Source of the DNA: Novosphingobium sp. RL4
Lineage (GTDB): Bacteria; Pseudomonadota; Alphaproteobacteria; Sphingomonadales; Sphingomonadaceae
Assembly (NCBI RefSeq): GCF_035658495.1
Contig: NZ_CP141945.1
Coordinates: 1,017,501-1,081,500, forward strand
DNA length: 64,000 bases
Direction of reading: 5' to 3'
Both the position numbers and the translations under genes were made by a program. Below the pieces are notes generated by a model. That model saw only the letters and a program-made list of their open reading frames with translations, had not been told where the DNA came from and did no database searches. Numbering within the stretch: the first letter of the stretch is position 1; each line of letters begins with the position of its first letter. This document shows positions 8,359 through 17,886 of the stretch, in pieces.

Positions 8359-11325
8359 TCAGAATTTCACATTCACGCCTGCCGAAATCGTCCGGCCGAC
8401 GCGGGTCTGGAACAGCGTGTCCTGCCGCTGGCTGTCGGTGTAGAGGCTGTTCTGCTCGTCCGTGAGGTTGGTGCCCTCGACGATCAGCTTGATGCTGTCC
8501 GAGATGTTGTAGGAAGCCGAGGCATCGACGAACACGGTCGAGCGGTTGCCCACCAGATCGCTGCCCGGCGAGGCAGGAATGCCGCGAATGAACGGCCCGC
8601 GATAGTTCACGGTGCCGCGGATCGAGAACTTGCTGTCTTCCCAATAGAGCGTTCCCGACGCCGTATCCTTGGACAGGCCGACCAGATCGTCCTTGGTCGT
8701 CTCGGTGCAGACGCCCTCGGAACTGACGAGGCAGTAATTGATCTTCGACATCACGTGCGTGTAGTTCGCCAGAACGCCGAAGTGGCTGATGAAGCCGGAC
8801 ACGAAGTTGAACGGGAGCTGCGCGTTCAGTTCGATGCCCTTCAACTTGCCGCCCGGCGTGTTGGTGGGCGTGGCGATGTTGAATTCTTCGTCCGGCGTGG
8901 TGTTGCTGCCCGTGAGCAGTTCGACCGGAAGGCCCAGTTCGTTGAATGGAATCAGCGAGTTCACGTTCTGGACGTAGGTCTTGATGTCCTTGTAGAAGAA
9001 GGCCGCCGAGATCAGCGATCCGGGGCGGAAGTACCATTCCACGGCCGCATCGAAGGTGTTGGCGCGGATGGGCTTGAGGTAGGGATTGCCCAGCGAGCCC
9101 GACCGGGTCACGGCATTGATCGTCACCGTAGGCGCCAGCACGGTCAACGCCGGGCGGGACATGACCTTCGCGGCAGAGAAACGCAGCAGCAGGTTCTGGA
9201 CCGGCTCCACCACGATATTCGCGGATGGCAGCCAATCGTCATAGCTGCGCGTCGCGGAACGATACTGACCGGACAGGCCCGTGGGCGAAGTTGCGTCCGA
9301 AAGGTTGAGATAGCCCGAGGAGCGCTGCGAGGTGTGGATGTATCGCACGCCCACGTCGCCGCGCAGGCCGATGCCCACGGCGTCCGTCAGGTCGAACGTT
9401 CCCATCGCGAAGGCGCTGGTCTCCTCCTCCCTGACGGCGGGATTGATCTCGCCGCAGCCGGTGCAGGTGCGCGCGTCGAAAAGATTGTAGGTATCGGCCA
9501 GCTTCTGCCAGTCCAGCGTCGCCCAGCTCGCCGGCGCGCCGTGACCCCAAAGACTGTCCACCCCGGTGATCTGGGTCGTCAGGTCGGCTAGCGAAACCCC
9601 GGCCGGCAGCGCCTGAACCAGCGTATCGGCCGTGTAGTAAGTCGTCAGGCGCTGCTTGAAGTCACTGGACCTGTACTGGCCACCGAAATGAAGCTTGAAG
9701 GCGTCGGAAAATTCGTAATGAGCGTTCCATTCGGCCATCAGACCGTTGGTGGTATTGGTGCCAGGCTTGCCCTGAAGACTGAACCCGCCGGTGACGACGC
9801 CTGCGCCCGGTGTGGGACCATAGAGGAAGTTGTTCGGGTCGGACACGTCGAAGCCGAAGCCCAGCACCGGCGTGCGCCCGCCTCCGGTATAGTCGATCGA
9901 GAAATTGTCGGTGTCCAGCGCATCCATGAAGTACTGCATGCGGACCTTGTCCTTCCAGACCGAGCGGTTGAGGCCAAATCTGGCATCGACCGTCAGCCTG
10001 TCGGTGAAGCGGTGCATGAAGTTGAAATTCATCTGCTTGAAGGTCGTCGAATATTTCGAATGAAGACCTTCCGAGCGAACGTCCACGCCATCGAGCAGGG
10101 CATATTCGACCGAGCCCAGGTCCGAGAGTTGCACGTCCTTGAGCGACATCATCGGATAGCCCTGGTTCGACGCGGAACGGCCGAACGAGATCGCCTCGAT
10201 GTAATTGTCGTCCCGCGTGACGTTGAAGCGCGAATAGAGCATGTCGAGCGAGATGTCGGTGTCGTCGTCGGGCTTGTACTGCAGGGTCAGCGTGCCGCCG
10301 ATGCGCTCCTGCGTCTGCTGCGAGTTCAGGTAACGCGGAATACGCGGGAAGAACGCGCCGCTGCCGGGGGTGTTCGGCATATCGTCGCGCCGGGCATCAT
10401 AGACGGTCTGATAGGCAGCGGGATCGCTTGTGCGCGGATTGCCTGTGGAGCAGTTGGCGGCATCGGCCCCGGTCGTCGCGCTGTTTGCCGGGCTTTGCGG
10501 CGTGAAGCCGATGGGTGAGCAGAACATGCCGTTCTGGTTGGCCGAAAGGATGTCCACCGCCGAATAGCCCACTTCGCGGGTGTGGCGCTTCTGGTAGGCG
10601 AGCGAGCCGAGAATGCCGAAGCCGCTGTCCCCGAATTGCTTGGAAACGAGCGCCGATGCGCGTGGATCGACCTTCTTCGACAGTTCGTTCCACACGCCGC
10701 GAGCCGTGGCGGAAAACACGAAATCCCTGGCCTGGTCCATCGGCCTCGGAGCGCTGAGATCCACCGTGGCGCCGAGCGACCCCTCCTCGATATCGGCCGA
10801 AGGGGTTTTGCGCACGGTCAGCGCCGAGAAGATTTCTGTCGGGAACACGTTGAAGTCGAAGCTGCGCCCGTTGTTGCCTGCGCCGTAGATATCCGAACCG
10901 CCGGTCTGCGCGGCAGCTTCCATGCCATTGATCCGCACGCGGGTGAAATCGGCGCCGAGGCCGCGCACGGAGATGTTCTTGCCTTCGCCGCCGTCACCGC
11001 GCTGAAGTGCCACGCCGGGAATTCGCTGCATCGATTCCGCAAGGTTGGAATCGGGGAACTTGCCGAGGTCTTCGGCCTTGATGGTGTCGATCGCGGCCGT
11101 TTCCACGCGCTTGTCGGCCAATGCCGCATTCAGCGAGGCGCGAAAACCGGTGACGATGATTTCCGAAGTGCTGGGGGAATCGCTGGCCCGGGAGGTGTCC
11201 TGCCCGGCAGCGGCCGCACCGTCCTGCGCAAAGGCCGAAAGCGGCAGCGTGACAAGAAATGCCGCAACCAGCGCCGGCGCGGAGACGCGGCTGCGCATGA
11301 CGGATTTCGAGAAAGCCCTTCCCAT
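8359..11325 (-). CDS. TonB-dependent receptor (TonB-Xanth-Caul type)
   Basis: A 988-residue outer-membrane receptor. The signal peptide ends near LSAFAQ. The plug contains SEIIVTGFRASL, the family hallmark LGKFPDSNLAESMQRIPG and ISVRGLGADFTRVRING. A 22-strand barrel follows and ends in the expected aromatic residue (GVNVKF). Receptors of this class import oligosaccharides with energy from TonB. The ATG at 11325 (MGRAFSK) was preferred over the longer frame to 11361 because GGGAG lies 7 nt before it. A perfect operator palindrome lies about 40 bp upstream. It is presumably the uptake channel for rhamnogalacturonan oligomers made by the lyases beside it. Confidence 0.92.
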   Translation of the reverse strand: MGRAFSKSVMRSRVSAPALVAAFLVTLPLSAFAQDGAAAAGQDTSRASDSPSTSEIIVTGFRASLNAALADKRVETAAIDTIKAEDLGKFPDSNLAESMQRIPGVALQRGDGGEGKNISVRGLGADFTRVRINGMEAAAQTGGSDIYGAGNNGRSFDFNVFPTEIFSALTVRKTPSADIEEGSLGATVDLSAPRPMDQARDFVFSATARGVWNELSKKVDPRASALVSKQFGDSGFGILGSLAYQKRHTREVGYSAVDILSANQNGMFCSPIGFTPQSPANSATTGADAANCSTGNPRTSDPAAYQTVYDARRDDMPNTPGSGAFFPRIPRYLNSQQTQERIGGTLTLQYKPDDDTDISLDMLYSRFNVTRDDNYIEAISFGRSASNQGYPMMSLKDVQLSDLGSVEYALLDGVDVRSEGLHSKYSTTFKQMNFNFMHRFTDRLTVDARFGLNRSVWKDKVRMQYFMDALDTDNFSIDYTGGGRTPVLGFGFDVSDPNNFLYGPTPGAGVVTGGFSLQGKPGTNTTNGLMAEWNAHYEFSDAFKLHFGGQYRSSDFKQRLTTYYTADTLVQALPAGVSLADLTTQITGVDSLWGHGAPASWATLDWQKLADTYNLFDARTCTGCGEINPAVREEETSAFAMGTFDLTDAVGIGLRGDVGVRYIHTSQRSSGYLNLSDATSPTGLSGQYRSATRSYDDWLPSANIVVEPVQNLLLRFSAAKVMSRPALTVLAPTVTINAVTRSGSLGNPYLKPIRANTFDAAVEWYFRPGSLISAAFFYKDIKTYVQNVNSLIPFNELGLPVELLTGSNTTPDEEFNIATPTNTPGGKLKGIELNAQLPFNFVSGFISHFGVLANYTHVMSKINYCLVSSEGVCTETTKDDLVGLSKDTASGTLYWEDSKFSIRGTVNYRGPFIRGIPASPGSDLVGNRSTVFVDASASYNISDSIKLIVEGTNLTDEQNSLYTDSQRQDTLFQTRVGRTISAGVNVKF

Positions 11326-11359
11326 TTCCTCACTCCCAATTTTTGTTCTTGTTTCGAAC

Positions 11360-11377
11360 ATTACCCACTATGTGGGA
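11360..11377. promoter_or_regulatory. Proposed IclR-type operator, best palindrome
   Basis: CCCAC-TAT-GTGGG (11364-11376) is a perfect interrupted palindrome just upstream of the TonB receptor start. On the minus strand it reads TCCCACATAGTGGGTA and shares AGTGGGTA with the site upstream of the IclR regulator. Confidence 0.6.
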
Positions 11378-11549
11378 TTGAGTTTTACATTATACGACAT
11401 TTTCGCTCAGTTCCAGTCAAAATCGCTACCGATCCGATGGGCGGCCGGCGATTCCACGCAGCAGCGGTGCATTTCATCGCAAGACGCGGCCAAATAGCAG
11501 CGCTCGCCGCGATTGACTCTCCTTCATCCCGATATATGCCGTAATAAAT

Positions 11550-11563
11550 CGCCATGTGGGATA
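11550..11563. promoter_or_regulatory. Proposed IclR-type operator
   Basis: CGCCATGTGGGATA reads ATCCCACATGGCG on the other strand. It lies about 50 bp before the acetylesterase start and matches one arm of the locus palindrome well and the other poorly. Confidence 0.45.
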
Positions 11564-11611
11564 TTCCGCTGATAATCGATGCAGCCGGAAACCCAGGAGA
11601 GGATCATCCCA

Positions 11612-12826
11612 ATGCCCTTGAGTCCGGCTCTCGCCCTAGTCCTGACCGCGAGCGTGGCGGCCAGTCCCACGATAGACATCGACCTCGGCGGCAGGTCGCC
11701 CGAGCAGATGCCGGTATACCGCGCCGGCGGATCCGGGGTGGAGCGGCGCGATGAATCGGGTGAATTTCTCTACTCGGTGGCGCTGCCCGAGGGCTTGTAC
11801 CGGGTCACCCTGACCCTGGGCGACAGGCGCAGCGCCGGACGCACCACCGTGAAGACCGAAAGCCGCCGCCTGGTCCTGCGCGACGTCGCAACCCGGCGCG
11901 GGCAGACGGTAACGCGTAGCTTTCTTGTCGATGTGCGCAACGCACGTCTCCCGGCCCAGCCTGCCGGCGCCCCCCGGTTCGGCCAGACCGTGCTGCTGGA
12001 CGAGCGCGACCTCGCCAGTTTCAGCTGGGATGACAAGCTGACATTCGAGTTCCTCGGCCAGCCCCGCGTCTCGGCGATCCACATCGAGCCCGCCAAGGCC
12101 CCCCGCCTGTTCCTCGCCGGCGATTCGACCGTGGCCGACCAGTACACCGAGCCCTTCACGAGTTGGGGCCAGATGCTGCCCGCGATGCTGGACGATCGCG
12201 TTGCCGTTGCCAATCACGCCAAGTCGGGCGCGACTCTGAAGTCGTTCATCGCCCAACTCCGTTTCTCCAAGCTCCTGACCCAGATGCAGGAAGGCGACTG
12301 GCTGTTCATCCAGTTCGGCCACAACGACCAGAAGGCCGAGTGGCCGATGACCTATCTCGATCCCGAACTGACTTACCCTTCCTATTTGCGCAGCTATATC
12401 GCCGAAGTCCGCCGCAGAGGCGTTCATCCGGTGCTGGTGACTTCGCCCGAGCGGCGCAATTTCGACGATGCCGGCAGGATCAAGGACACGCTCGGCGCCT
12501 ATGCCGCGGCAGTGCGCAAGGTTGCGGCGGAAGAGAACGTGCCGCTGATCGATCTCAACCGGGACAGCATCGCGATCATGCAGGCGCTCGGCCCGGACAT
12601 CTCGCCCCGCGCTTTCGCCGATAATGGCAAGGACAGGACGCACAACAACAACTACGGCGCCTGGCTCTTCGCCGCCGCCATCGCCCGGCAGGTGCGCGAG
12701 AAGATCCCCGAACTGGCGCCCAATGTCGTGCCGGGGAACTTCGATCCCGCGCATCCGCCTCTGCCCGAAGCCTTGCCGATCGCGCCGAGCATCTCGCTCG
12801 AGGAAAGCAAGCCGGAAGGGAGTTGA
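11612..12826 (+). CDS. Rhamnogalacturonan acetylesterase (CE12, SGNH hydrolase)
   Basis: A 404-residue secreted protein. After a signal peptide comes an extra N-terminal beta-domain of roughly 140 residues. The SGNH blocks then follow in order: LFLAGDSTVADQY (block I serine), NHAKSGAT (block II glycine), FIQFGHNDQK (block III asparagine) and DRTHNNNYGA (block V histidine). These enzymes remove acetyl groups from galacturonate in rhamnogalacturonan I so that lyases can act. The ATG at 11612 is supported by AGGAGAGG; the frame is open from 11579. The GH28 gene starts 4 bp after its stop, so they form an operon under the operator at 11550. Confidence 0.88.
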   Translation: MPLSPALALVLTASVAASPTIDIDLGGRSPEQMPVYRAGGSGVERRDESGEFLYSVALPEGLYRVTLTLGDRRSAGRTTVKTESRRLVLRDVATRRGQTVTRSFLVDVRNARLPAQPAGAPRFGQTVLLDERDLASFSWDDKLTFEFLGQPRVSAIHIEPAKAPRLFLAGDSTVADQYTEPFTSWGQMLPAMLDDRVAVANHAKSGATLKSFIAQLRFSKLLTQMQEGDWLFIQFGHNDQKAEWPMTYLDPELTYPSYLRSYIAEVRRRGVHPVLVTSPERRNFDDAGRIKDTLGAYAAAVRKVAAEENVPLIDLNRDSIAIMQALGPDISPRAFADNGKDRTHNNNYGAWLFAAAIARQVREKIPELAPNVVPGNFDPAHPPLPEALPIAPSISLEESKPEGS

Positions 12827-12830
12827 GCCG

Positions 12831-14378
12831 ATGGACCTTCCCCGTCGCATGTTCTCCGGCCTCTGCATGGCAGGAGCACTGACGCCGCTGATGCCCCGGG
12901 CCGCACTCGGGGCTGAAGGCCGCTTCGACGTGCGCCATTTCGGCGCAAAGGGCGACGGGACGGCCATCGACAGTCCGGCCTTCAATGCCGCAATCGCCGA
13001 GGCCGCACGCCGAGGCGGCACGGTGCTGGTTCCGGCGGGCCGCTATCTCTGTTTCTCGATCCGCCTGCAAAGCCGCATCAGGATCGTGTTCGAACAGGGC
13101 GCCACGATCGTGGCCGCCGACCCCGCGCTTCATGGCGGCAGCTACGATCTGCCCGAACCTGCCCCCGGCCTCTACCAGGACTTTGGCCATAGCCACTGGC
13201 GCAACAGCCTGATCTGGGGCGAAGACATTGAGGACATGGCCATTGAAGGCCCCGGCCTGATCCATGGGCTTGGTCTCACCCGCGATGGGCCCGGCGCACG
13301 CTGGAAAGCGCAGACCGGCGAGCGGCCGCTTTCGATGCAGGGCATGAGCGAAAGGGATATCGCCGACCTCGAACCCGCCGTGGCGGCGATGCAGGGGCTC
13401 GGCAACAAGGCCATTGCGCTGAAACGGGGGCGCAATATCCGGTTGTCCGGCTTCACCGTGCTGAAAGGCGGGCACTTCGCCATTCTCGCCACCGGCACCA
13501 GCGCCTTGCTGATCGAAAGCCTCACCATCGACACGGACCGGGACGGCATCGACCTGGACTGCGTGAAAGACACCCTTGTGCGTGGCTGCAAGGTCAATTC
13601 GCCCAATGACGACGGCATCGTCGTGAAGTCCAGCCTGGCGCTGAGCGAACCGCTCCCCGCCGAAAACGTGTTGATCCGCGACTGCGCCGTCTCCGGCTAT
13701 GACATGGGTACGATGCTGGACGGCACCCATGGAACCGCGCAGCACATCGCGCCCGACCGCGATCGCGTTACCGGTAGGATCAAGCTCGGCACGGAAAGCA
13801 ACGGCGGTTATCGCAATGTCGTGGTTCAGGACTGCACTTTCACCCGCTGCCGGGGCCTCGCGCTGGAGACCGTGGACGGCGGGGTGATGGAGAACGTCGT
13901 CGCAAGCCGTCTCACCATGCGGGACGTGACCACCGCCCCCCTTTTCGTGAGACTGGGAGACCGGCGGCGCGGGCCGGACGGCACCGGCGTGGGCGCGGTG
14001 CGCCGCGTGGTCATATCGGAGATCGACGCAAGGGGAATCGACCCGCGCTTTCCTGCAACTTTCGCGGGCCTTGCCGGACACCCTATCGAATCGATCGAGA
14101 TGCGCGACATCCACCTCGTTTACGGCGAGGCCGGAAAAAGACGCGATTCTGCGCCCGCACCCGTCCGGCAAGTGCCTGAACTTGCAGGGGCCTACCCCGA
14201 ACCCAGCATGTTCGGGGTGCTCCCGGCATGGGCGCTCTGGGTCCGCCATGTGGAACGCCTGACTGTCGACAAGTTCCACGCCGAAACGATCCTGAAGGAC
14301 GTCCGCGCGCCGATCCGGCTCGAAAACGTGGCATTTCCGCGCTTTTCGAACACACCCCTCCGGCAGAATGGCGATTGA
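12831..14378 (+). CDS. Glycoside hydrolase family 28 (exo-polygalacturonase / rhamnogalacturonan galacturonidase-like)
   Basis: A 515-residue secreted protein. FDVRHFGAKGDGTAIDSPAF is the standard start of the right-handed beta-helix. Catalytic motifs are DTDRDGID (in place of the usual NTDG), NSPNDDGIVVKS with the paired aspartates, and GRIKLGTES with the RIK signature. The family hydrolyses alpha-linked galacturonate. The long form and the altered first motif favour an exo-acting enzyme on oligomers. AAGGGAG precedes the ATG at 12831, 4 bp after the acetylesterase stop. The substrate assignment rests on gene neighbourhood. Confidence 0.85.
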   Translation: MDLPRRMFSGLCMAGALTPLMPRAALGAEGRFDVRHFGAKGDGTAIDSPAFNAAIAEAARRGGTVLVPAGRYLCFSIRLQSRIRIVFEQGATIVAADPALHGGSYDLPEPAPGLYQDFGHSHWRNSLIWGEDIEDMAIEGPGLIHGLGLTRDGPGARWKAQTGERPLSMQGMSERDIADLEPAVAAMQGLGNKAIALKRGRNIRLSGFTVLKGGHFAILATGTSALLIESLTIDTDRDGIDLDCVKDTLVRGCKVNSPNDDGIVVKSSLALSEPLPAENVLIRDCAVSGYDMGTMLDGTHGTAQHIAPDRDRVTGRIKLGTESNGGYRNVVVQDCTFTRCRGLALETVDGGVMENVVASRLTMRDVTTAPLFVRLGDRRRGPDGTGVGAVRRVVISEIDARGIDPRFPATFAGLAGHPIESIEMRDIHLVYGEAGKRRDSAPAPVRQVPELAGAYPEPSMFGVLPAWALWVRHVERLTVDKFHAETILKDVRAPIRLENVAFPRFSNTPLRQNGD

Positions 14379-14417
14379 CGGACGCGTGCGGAGCAGTTAC
14401 CAAATAACGGCATTGAT

Positions 14418-14432
14418 ATCCACATAATGGAA
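14418..14432. promoter_or_regulatory. Proposed IclR-type operator
   Basis: ATCCACATAATGGAA is a near-perfect palindrome (TTCCATTATGTGGAT on the other strand). It lies about 17 bp before the mutarotase start and heads the operon that runs to the GPH symporter at 23096. Confidence 0.5.
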
Positions 14433-14448
14433 CAAATGGGAGAATGGA

Positions 14449-14781
14449 GTGCCGGATACTGGGACGGGGTCGATCCACGCCTTCAGGATGCAGTTGAAGC
14501 CCGGCACGGTTGAGGAATACCGCCGCCGTCACGACGCGATCTGGCCGGAACTCTCCGCGCTGCTGATCGAGGCAGGCATCCGTGACTATTCGATCTTCCT
14601 GGACGAGGACAGCCTTGCCCTCTTCGCCGTGCTGCGCGTCCTGCCGGACAATAGCCGCGAAGCCCTGCCCGACCACCCGGTGATGCGCCGCTGGTGGGAC
14701 TATATGGCGCCGCTGATGGAAGTGGAGCCTGGCAACCGCCCGGTCGAGCGCTCGCTCCCGCTCATGTTCCATATGGATTGA
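14449..14781 (+). CDS. rhaM: L-rhamnose mutarotase
   Basis: A 110-residue cytoplasmic protein without a signal peptide. It interconverts the alpha and beta anomers of L-rhamnose. The motif RMQLKPGTVEEYRRRH with DAIWPEL, the central IFLDEDSLALFAVL and the C-terminal MRRWWDYM are diagnostic of RhaM, including the conserved histidine of RRHDAIWPE. The start is GTG at 14449, behind GGGAGAATG. It is first in an operon with GH35, GH105, GH115 and a symporter, and shows that rhamnose is a released product. No isomerase, kinase or aldolase for rhamnose is present in the window. Confidence 0.9.
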   Translation: MPDTGTGSIHAFRMQLKPGTVEEYRRRHDAIWPELSALLIEAGIRDYSIFLDEDSLALFAVLRVLPDNSREALPDHPVMRRWWDYMAPLMEVEPGNRPVERSLPLMFHMD

Positions 14782-14785
14782 GCCG

Positions 14786-17700
14786 ATGAAGCGCGCTTTC
14801 CTCACCGCCCTGCTGCTTTCCGCCGTTCCGATTGCCTCGCCCTCGGCCGCATCGGCACAGGACGCGAAGCAGACCGCCGACCTTTCCGCCCCGGCCCGGA
14901 CCTTCGGCCGCGTCTCGTTCGATGCGCGATCGCTGATGATCGACGGCAAGCGGCAAGTGATCTGGTCGGGCGAGTTTCACCCCTTCCGACTGCCCAGCCC
15001 CGACCTCTGGCGGGACGTGCTGCAGAAGATGAAGGCCAGCGGGTTCAACACCGTCGCGCTCTATTTCGACTGGGGCTACCACTCGCCCAGGCAGGGCGTC
15101 TACGATTTCAGCGGAATTCGCGACCTCGACCGCCTGCTGACGATGGCTGAGGAAGAGGGCCTGTGGGTGATGACCCGCGCCGGGCCTTATGTGAACGCGG
15201 AACTGTCGCGCGGCGGTTTTCCGGGCTGGCTGGTCAACCAGAAGGCCCGCGCCCGCACCGACGATCCGGAGTATCTCGCCGCAGCCGACGAGTGGCTGAC
15301 GCAGATCAACGCGATCATTGCCCGCCACCAGATCAACGGCGATGGCAAAGGTCATAAGGGATCGGTGATCCTCCACCAGATCGAGAACGAACTGGCGCTG
15401 ACCACCCCCGCGCAGCGCCGCTACATGGACCACCTCTATGCCAAGGCGCGTGCCGACGGCATTACCGTACCGATCTTCCACAACGATCAGGGCCGCAACG
15501 GCTACTGGGTGCCGGAAGGCTCGCCCGTCGACAAAGTCGTCCACGGCCCCAACGACATGTATGCGTTCGACGGTTACCCCGGCGGCACCTGCACCGTGGA
15601 AGGCAAGCCGACGCGCAGCGTGGCTGCGCCGGACTGGGGCTTCTACGGCCCCGGCGGCGCCAAGGGTGGCGCCTCCGCTTCGCCGAAAACGCCCGGATTC
15701 CTGGCCGAATTCGGCGGCGGCTGGTTCGATTACTGGGGTTCCAACGGCGGCTACGAATGCAACGCGGTGCAGCGGGGCAAGCGATTCCAGCGGGTGTTCT
15801 ACGGCACCAATCTGGCCAACGGCATCGGCATCCAGAGCTTCTACATGACCTATGGCGGCACCAGCTGGGGCTGGCTTCCGGCCCCGGTGGTGTTCACCAG
15901 CTACGACTATGGCGCCGCCATTTCCGAGGCGCGGAACCTGCGCGAAAAGGCGCTGGAGATGAAGCAGCTGGGCGGGCTCATCGCCTCCGTCCCGGACCTT
16001 GCGGGCATGATCCCGGCGGGCGCGCCTGAGGCCTCTTCGCCCAACATCCAGATCTACCACAACAAGAGCCCGGAGACCGACGCGCGCTTCCTGCTGGTGG
16101 CGCACAAGCCGTCGAACGGGCAGACCGACGACAGCTTCACCGTCACCGCCGCCCTGCCCGACGGGCGATATACTTTTCCGATACGTCTCAATGGCTTCGA
16201 TGCCAAGTGGCTGGTCGCGGGTGTGAACCTTGGCGGGCAGCGGCTGGTCTATTCGACCTCCGAACTGCAATCGGCATCGAAGGCGGGAACCGCCGATCTC
16301 CTGCTGCTCTACGGCCGTGCCGGGGAGCCGGGCGAGACCGTGCTGCGCTATGCCTCGGCCCCCAAAATCACGGTTCTGGAAGGCGCGGCAGAAACCGCCT
16401 TCAACGACACCAAGGGCGACCTGAAAGTCACCTACACGCACGCCAGTGGTCAGGCAGGCCGCACCGTGCTGCGCCTGACCGGCGGCGGGCGCGGCGACCT
16501 GATCCTGATCCTTGCCGGCGAGGCCGAAGCCACCCGCTACACCCGCGCCGACACCGCTGCCGGACCCGTTCTCGTTCGCGGTCCGCAGCTGGTCCGTCAC
16601 GCGTCGCTCAAATCCGGCGCGCTGGCGCTGACCGGCGACACCGGCGAAGAGGGCAATCTCGAAGTCTGGGCGCCCGGTGCCGTTCGCGCGCTGTCATGGA
16701 ATGGCGCCCGTGTCCCTGCCAAGGCATCTGCCGTTGGCAGCATCTCCTCCACCGCGCCCTTGCCCGGCCCTGTCCCCGTCGTGCTTCCCGCCCTCACCGG
16801 CTGGCGCATGGCCAAGGGTTCGCCGGAGGCCGATCCGAAATTCGACGACAGCGGTTGGCAGGCCGTGGGCGGTAATCGTCCCAATGCGACCATCACCCAG
16901 CGCCCTGACGGCCAGCCGAACATGGCGATGGATGCCTATGGCTTCCACGAGGGCGACGTCTGGTATCGCGGCAAGTTCGAGGGCAATGCCGGGGCGAAAA
17001 CCGTCTCGCTGTTCTACGGCGCCGGCGGCTCTGGGCTGGTGCAGGCCTGGCTGGACGGCAAGTTCATCGGCGAGGCCGAGACGCCGAGTGGCCTCCCCCG
17101 CCCGATCACCACCGGCACCGTCACCTTGGACCTGCCGCCCGAAGCGCAGGCGGACGGAAGCCATGTGCTTTCGGTGATGGTGCGCAACAACGGCCATAAC
17201 TGGGACCTCGATTCCGACGACTTCCACAAGGAAGCGCGCGGGCTGATCTCCGCGTCGATCTCGCAGCCCGGCGGGCGCAGCTTCGCGGTGCCGATCGCGT
17301 GGAAGATCCAGGGCCAGCGCGGCGGCGAGGACTTGGCCGACCCCGTGCGCGGCCCCGCCAACAACGGCGGTCTCCATGGCGAGCGCATGGGCTGGCACCT
17401 GCCGCTGTTCGACGACAGCCGGTGGTCTGCCGCGCAAGTTCCGGCAAGCAGCGCCAATCCCGGCACGACATGGTATCGCACCACCTTCGACCTGGCCGTG
17501 CCCAAGGGGCAGGACGCCACCATCGCGCTGGCCTTCGGCGATACCGAAACCCCGCGCTCGGCCGCGAAATACCGCGTTCTGATCTTCGTCAACGGCTGGA
17601 ACATGGGCCAGTTCATCGCCCATGTCGGCCCGCAGCGCGTGTTCCCCATCCCCGAGGGTATCCTCAGCCACCACGGCACCAACCACGTGGCGCTGGCCGT

Positions 17701-17824
17701 GACGAGCGACGGCGCCCCCGGCGATGCGCTGGAGGCGGTAAAACTTGTCACCCTGCACAACGCGCGCGGCGGCATTGCCGTGAAGACGGTGCCCGCCCCC
17801 CAGACACCGGCAGAGCTCAAATGA
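14786..17824 (+). CDS. Beta-galactosidase, GH35
   Basis: A 1012-residue secreted enzyme (signal peptide ending near AASAQ). The GH35 barrel holds IWSGEFHPFRLP, VMTRAGPYVNAE, the acid/base glutamate in HQIENEL and the nucleophile glutamate in FLAEFGGGWFDYW. Long beta-sandwich and jelly-roll domains follow (around residues 400-1000), including GDVWYRGKFEG and VFVNGWNMGQF-like carbohydrate-binding elements. The family removes terminal beta-galactose, here probably from galactan or arabinogalactan side chains of rhamnogalacturonan I. It begins 4 bp after rhaM. Confidence 0.9.
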   Translation: MKRAFLTALLLSAVPIASPSAASAQDAKQTADLSAPARTFGRVSFDARSLMIDGKRQVIWSGEFHPFRLPSPDLWRDVLQKMKASGFNTVALYFDWGYHSPRQGVYDFSGIRDLDRLLTMAEEEGLWVMTRAGPYVNAELSRGGFPGWLVNQKARARTDDPEYLAAADEWLTQINAIIARHQINGDGKGHKGSVILHQIENELALTTPAQRRYMDHLYAKARADGITVPIFHNDQGRNGYWVPEGSPVDKVVHGPNDMYAFDGYPGGTCTVEGKPTRSVAAPDWGFYGPGGAKGGASASPKTPGFLAEFGGGWFDYWGSNGGYECNAVQRGKRFQRVFYGTNLANGIGIQSFYMTYGGTSWGWLPAPVVFTSYDYGAAISEARNLREKALEMKQLGGLIASVPDLAGMIPAGAPEASSPNIQIYHNKSPETDARFLLVAHKPSNGQTDDSFTVTAALPDGRYTFPIRLNGFDAKWLVAGVNLGGQRLVYSTSELQSASKAGTADLLLLYGRAGEPGETVLRYASAPKITVLEGAAETAFNDTKGDLKVTYTHASGQAGRTVLRLTGGGRGDLILILAGEAEATRYTRADTAAGPVLVRGPQLVRHASLKSGALALTGDTGEEGNLEVWAPGAVRALSWNGARVPAKASAVGSISSTAPLPGPVPVVLPALTGWRMAKGSPEADPKFDDSGWQAVGGNRPNATITQRPDGQPNMAMDAYGFHEGDVWYRGKFEGNAGAKTVSLFYGAGGSGLVQAWLDGKFIGEAETPSGLPRPITTGTVTLDLPPEAQADGSHVLSVMVRNNGHNWDLDSDDFHKEARGLISASISQPGGRSFAVPIAWKIQGQRGGEDLADPVRGPANNGGLHGERMGWHLPLFDDSRWSAAQVPASSANPGTTWYRTTFDLAVPKGQDATIALAFGDTETPRSAAKYRVLIFVNGWNMGQFIAHVGPQRVFPIPEGILSHHGTNHVALAVTSDGAPGDALEAVKLVTLHNARGGIAVKTVPAPQTPAELK

Positions 17825-17886
17825 GCCGCCAGCCCCTTATCCGGCGCTCCGCGAGCGCCACCAGAACCATGACCAGGAGACCTTAA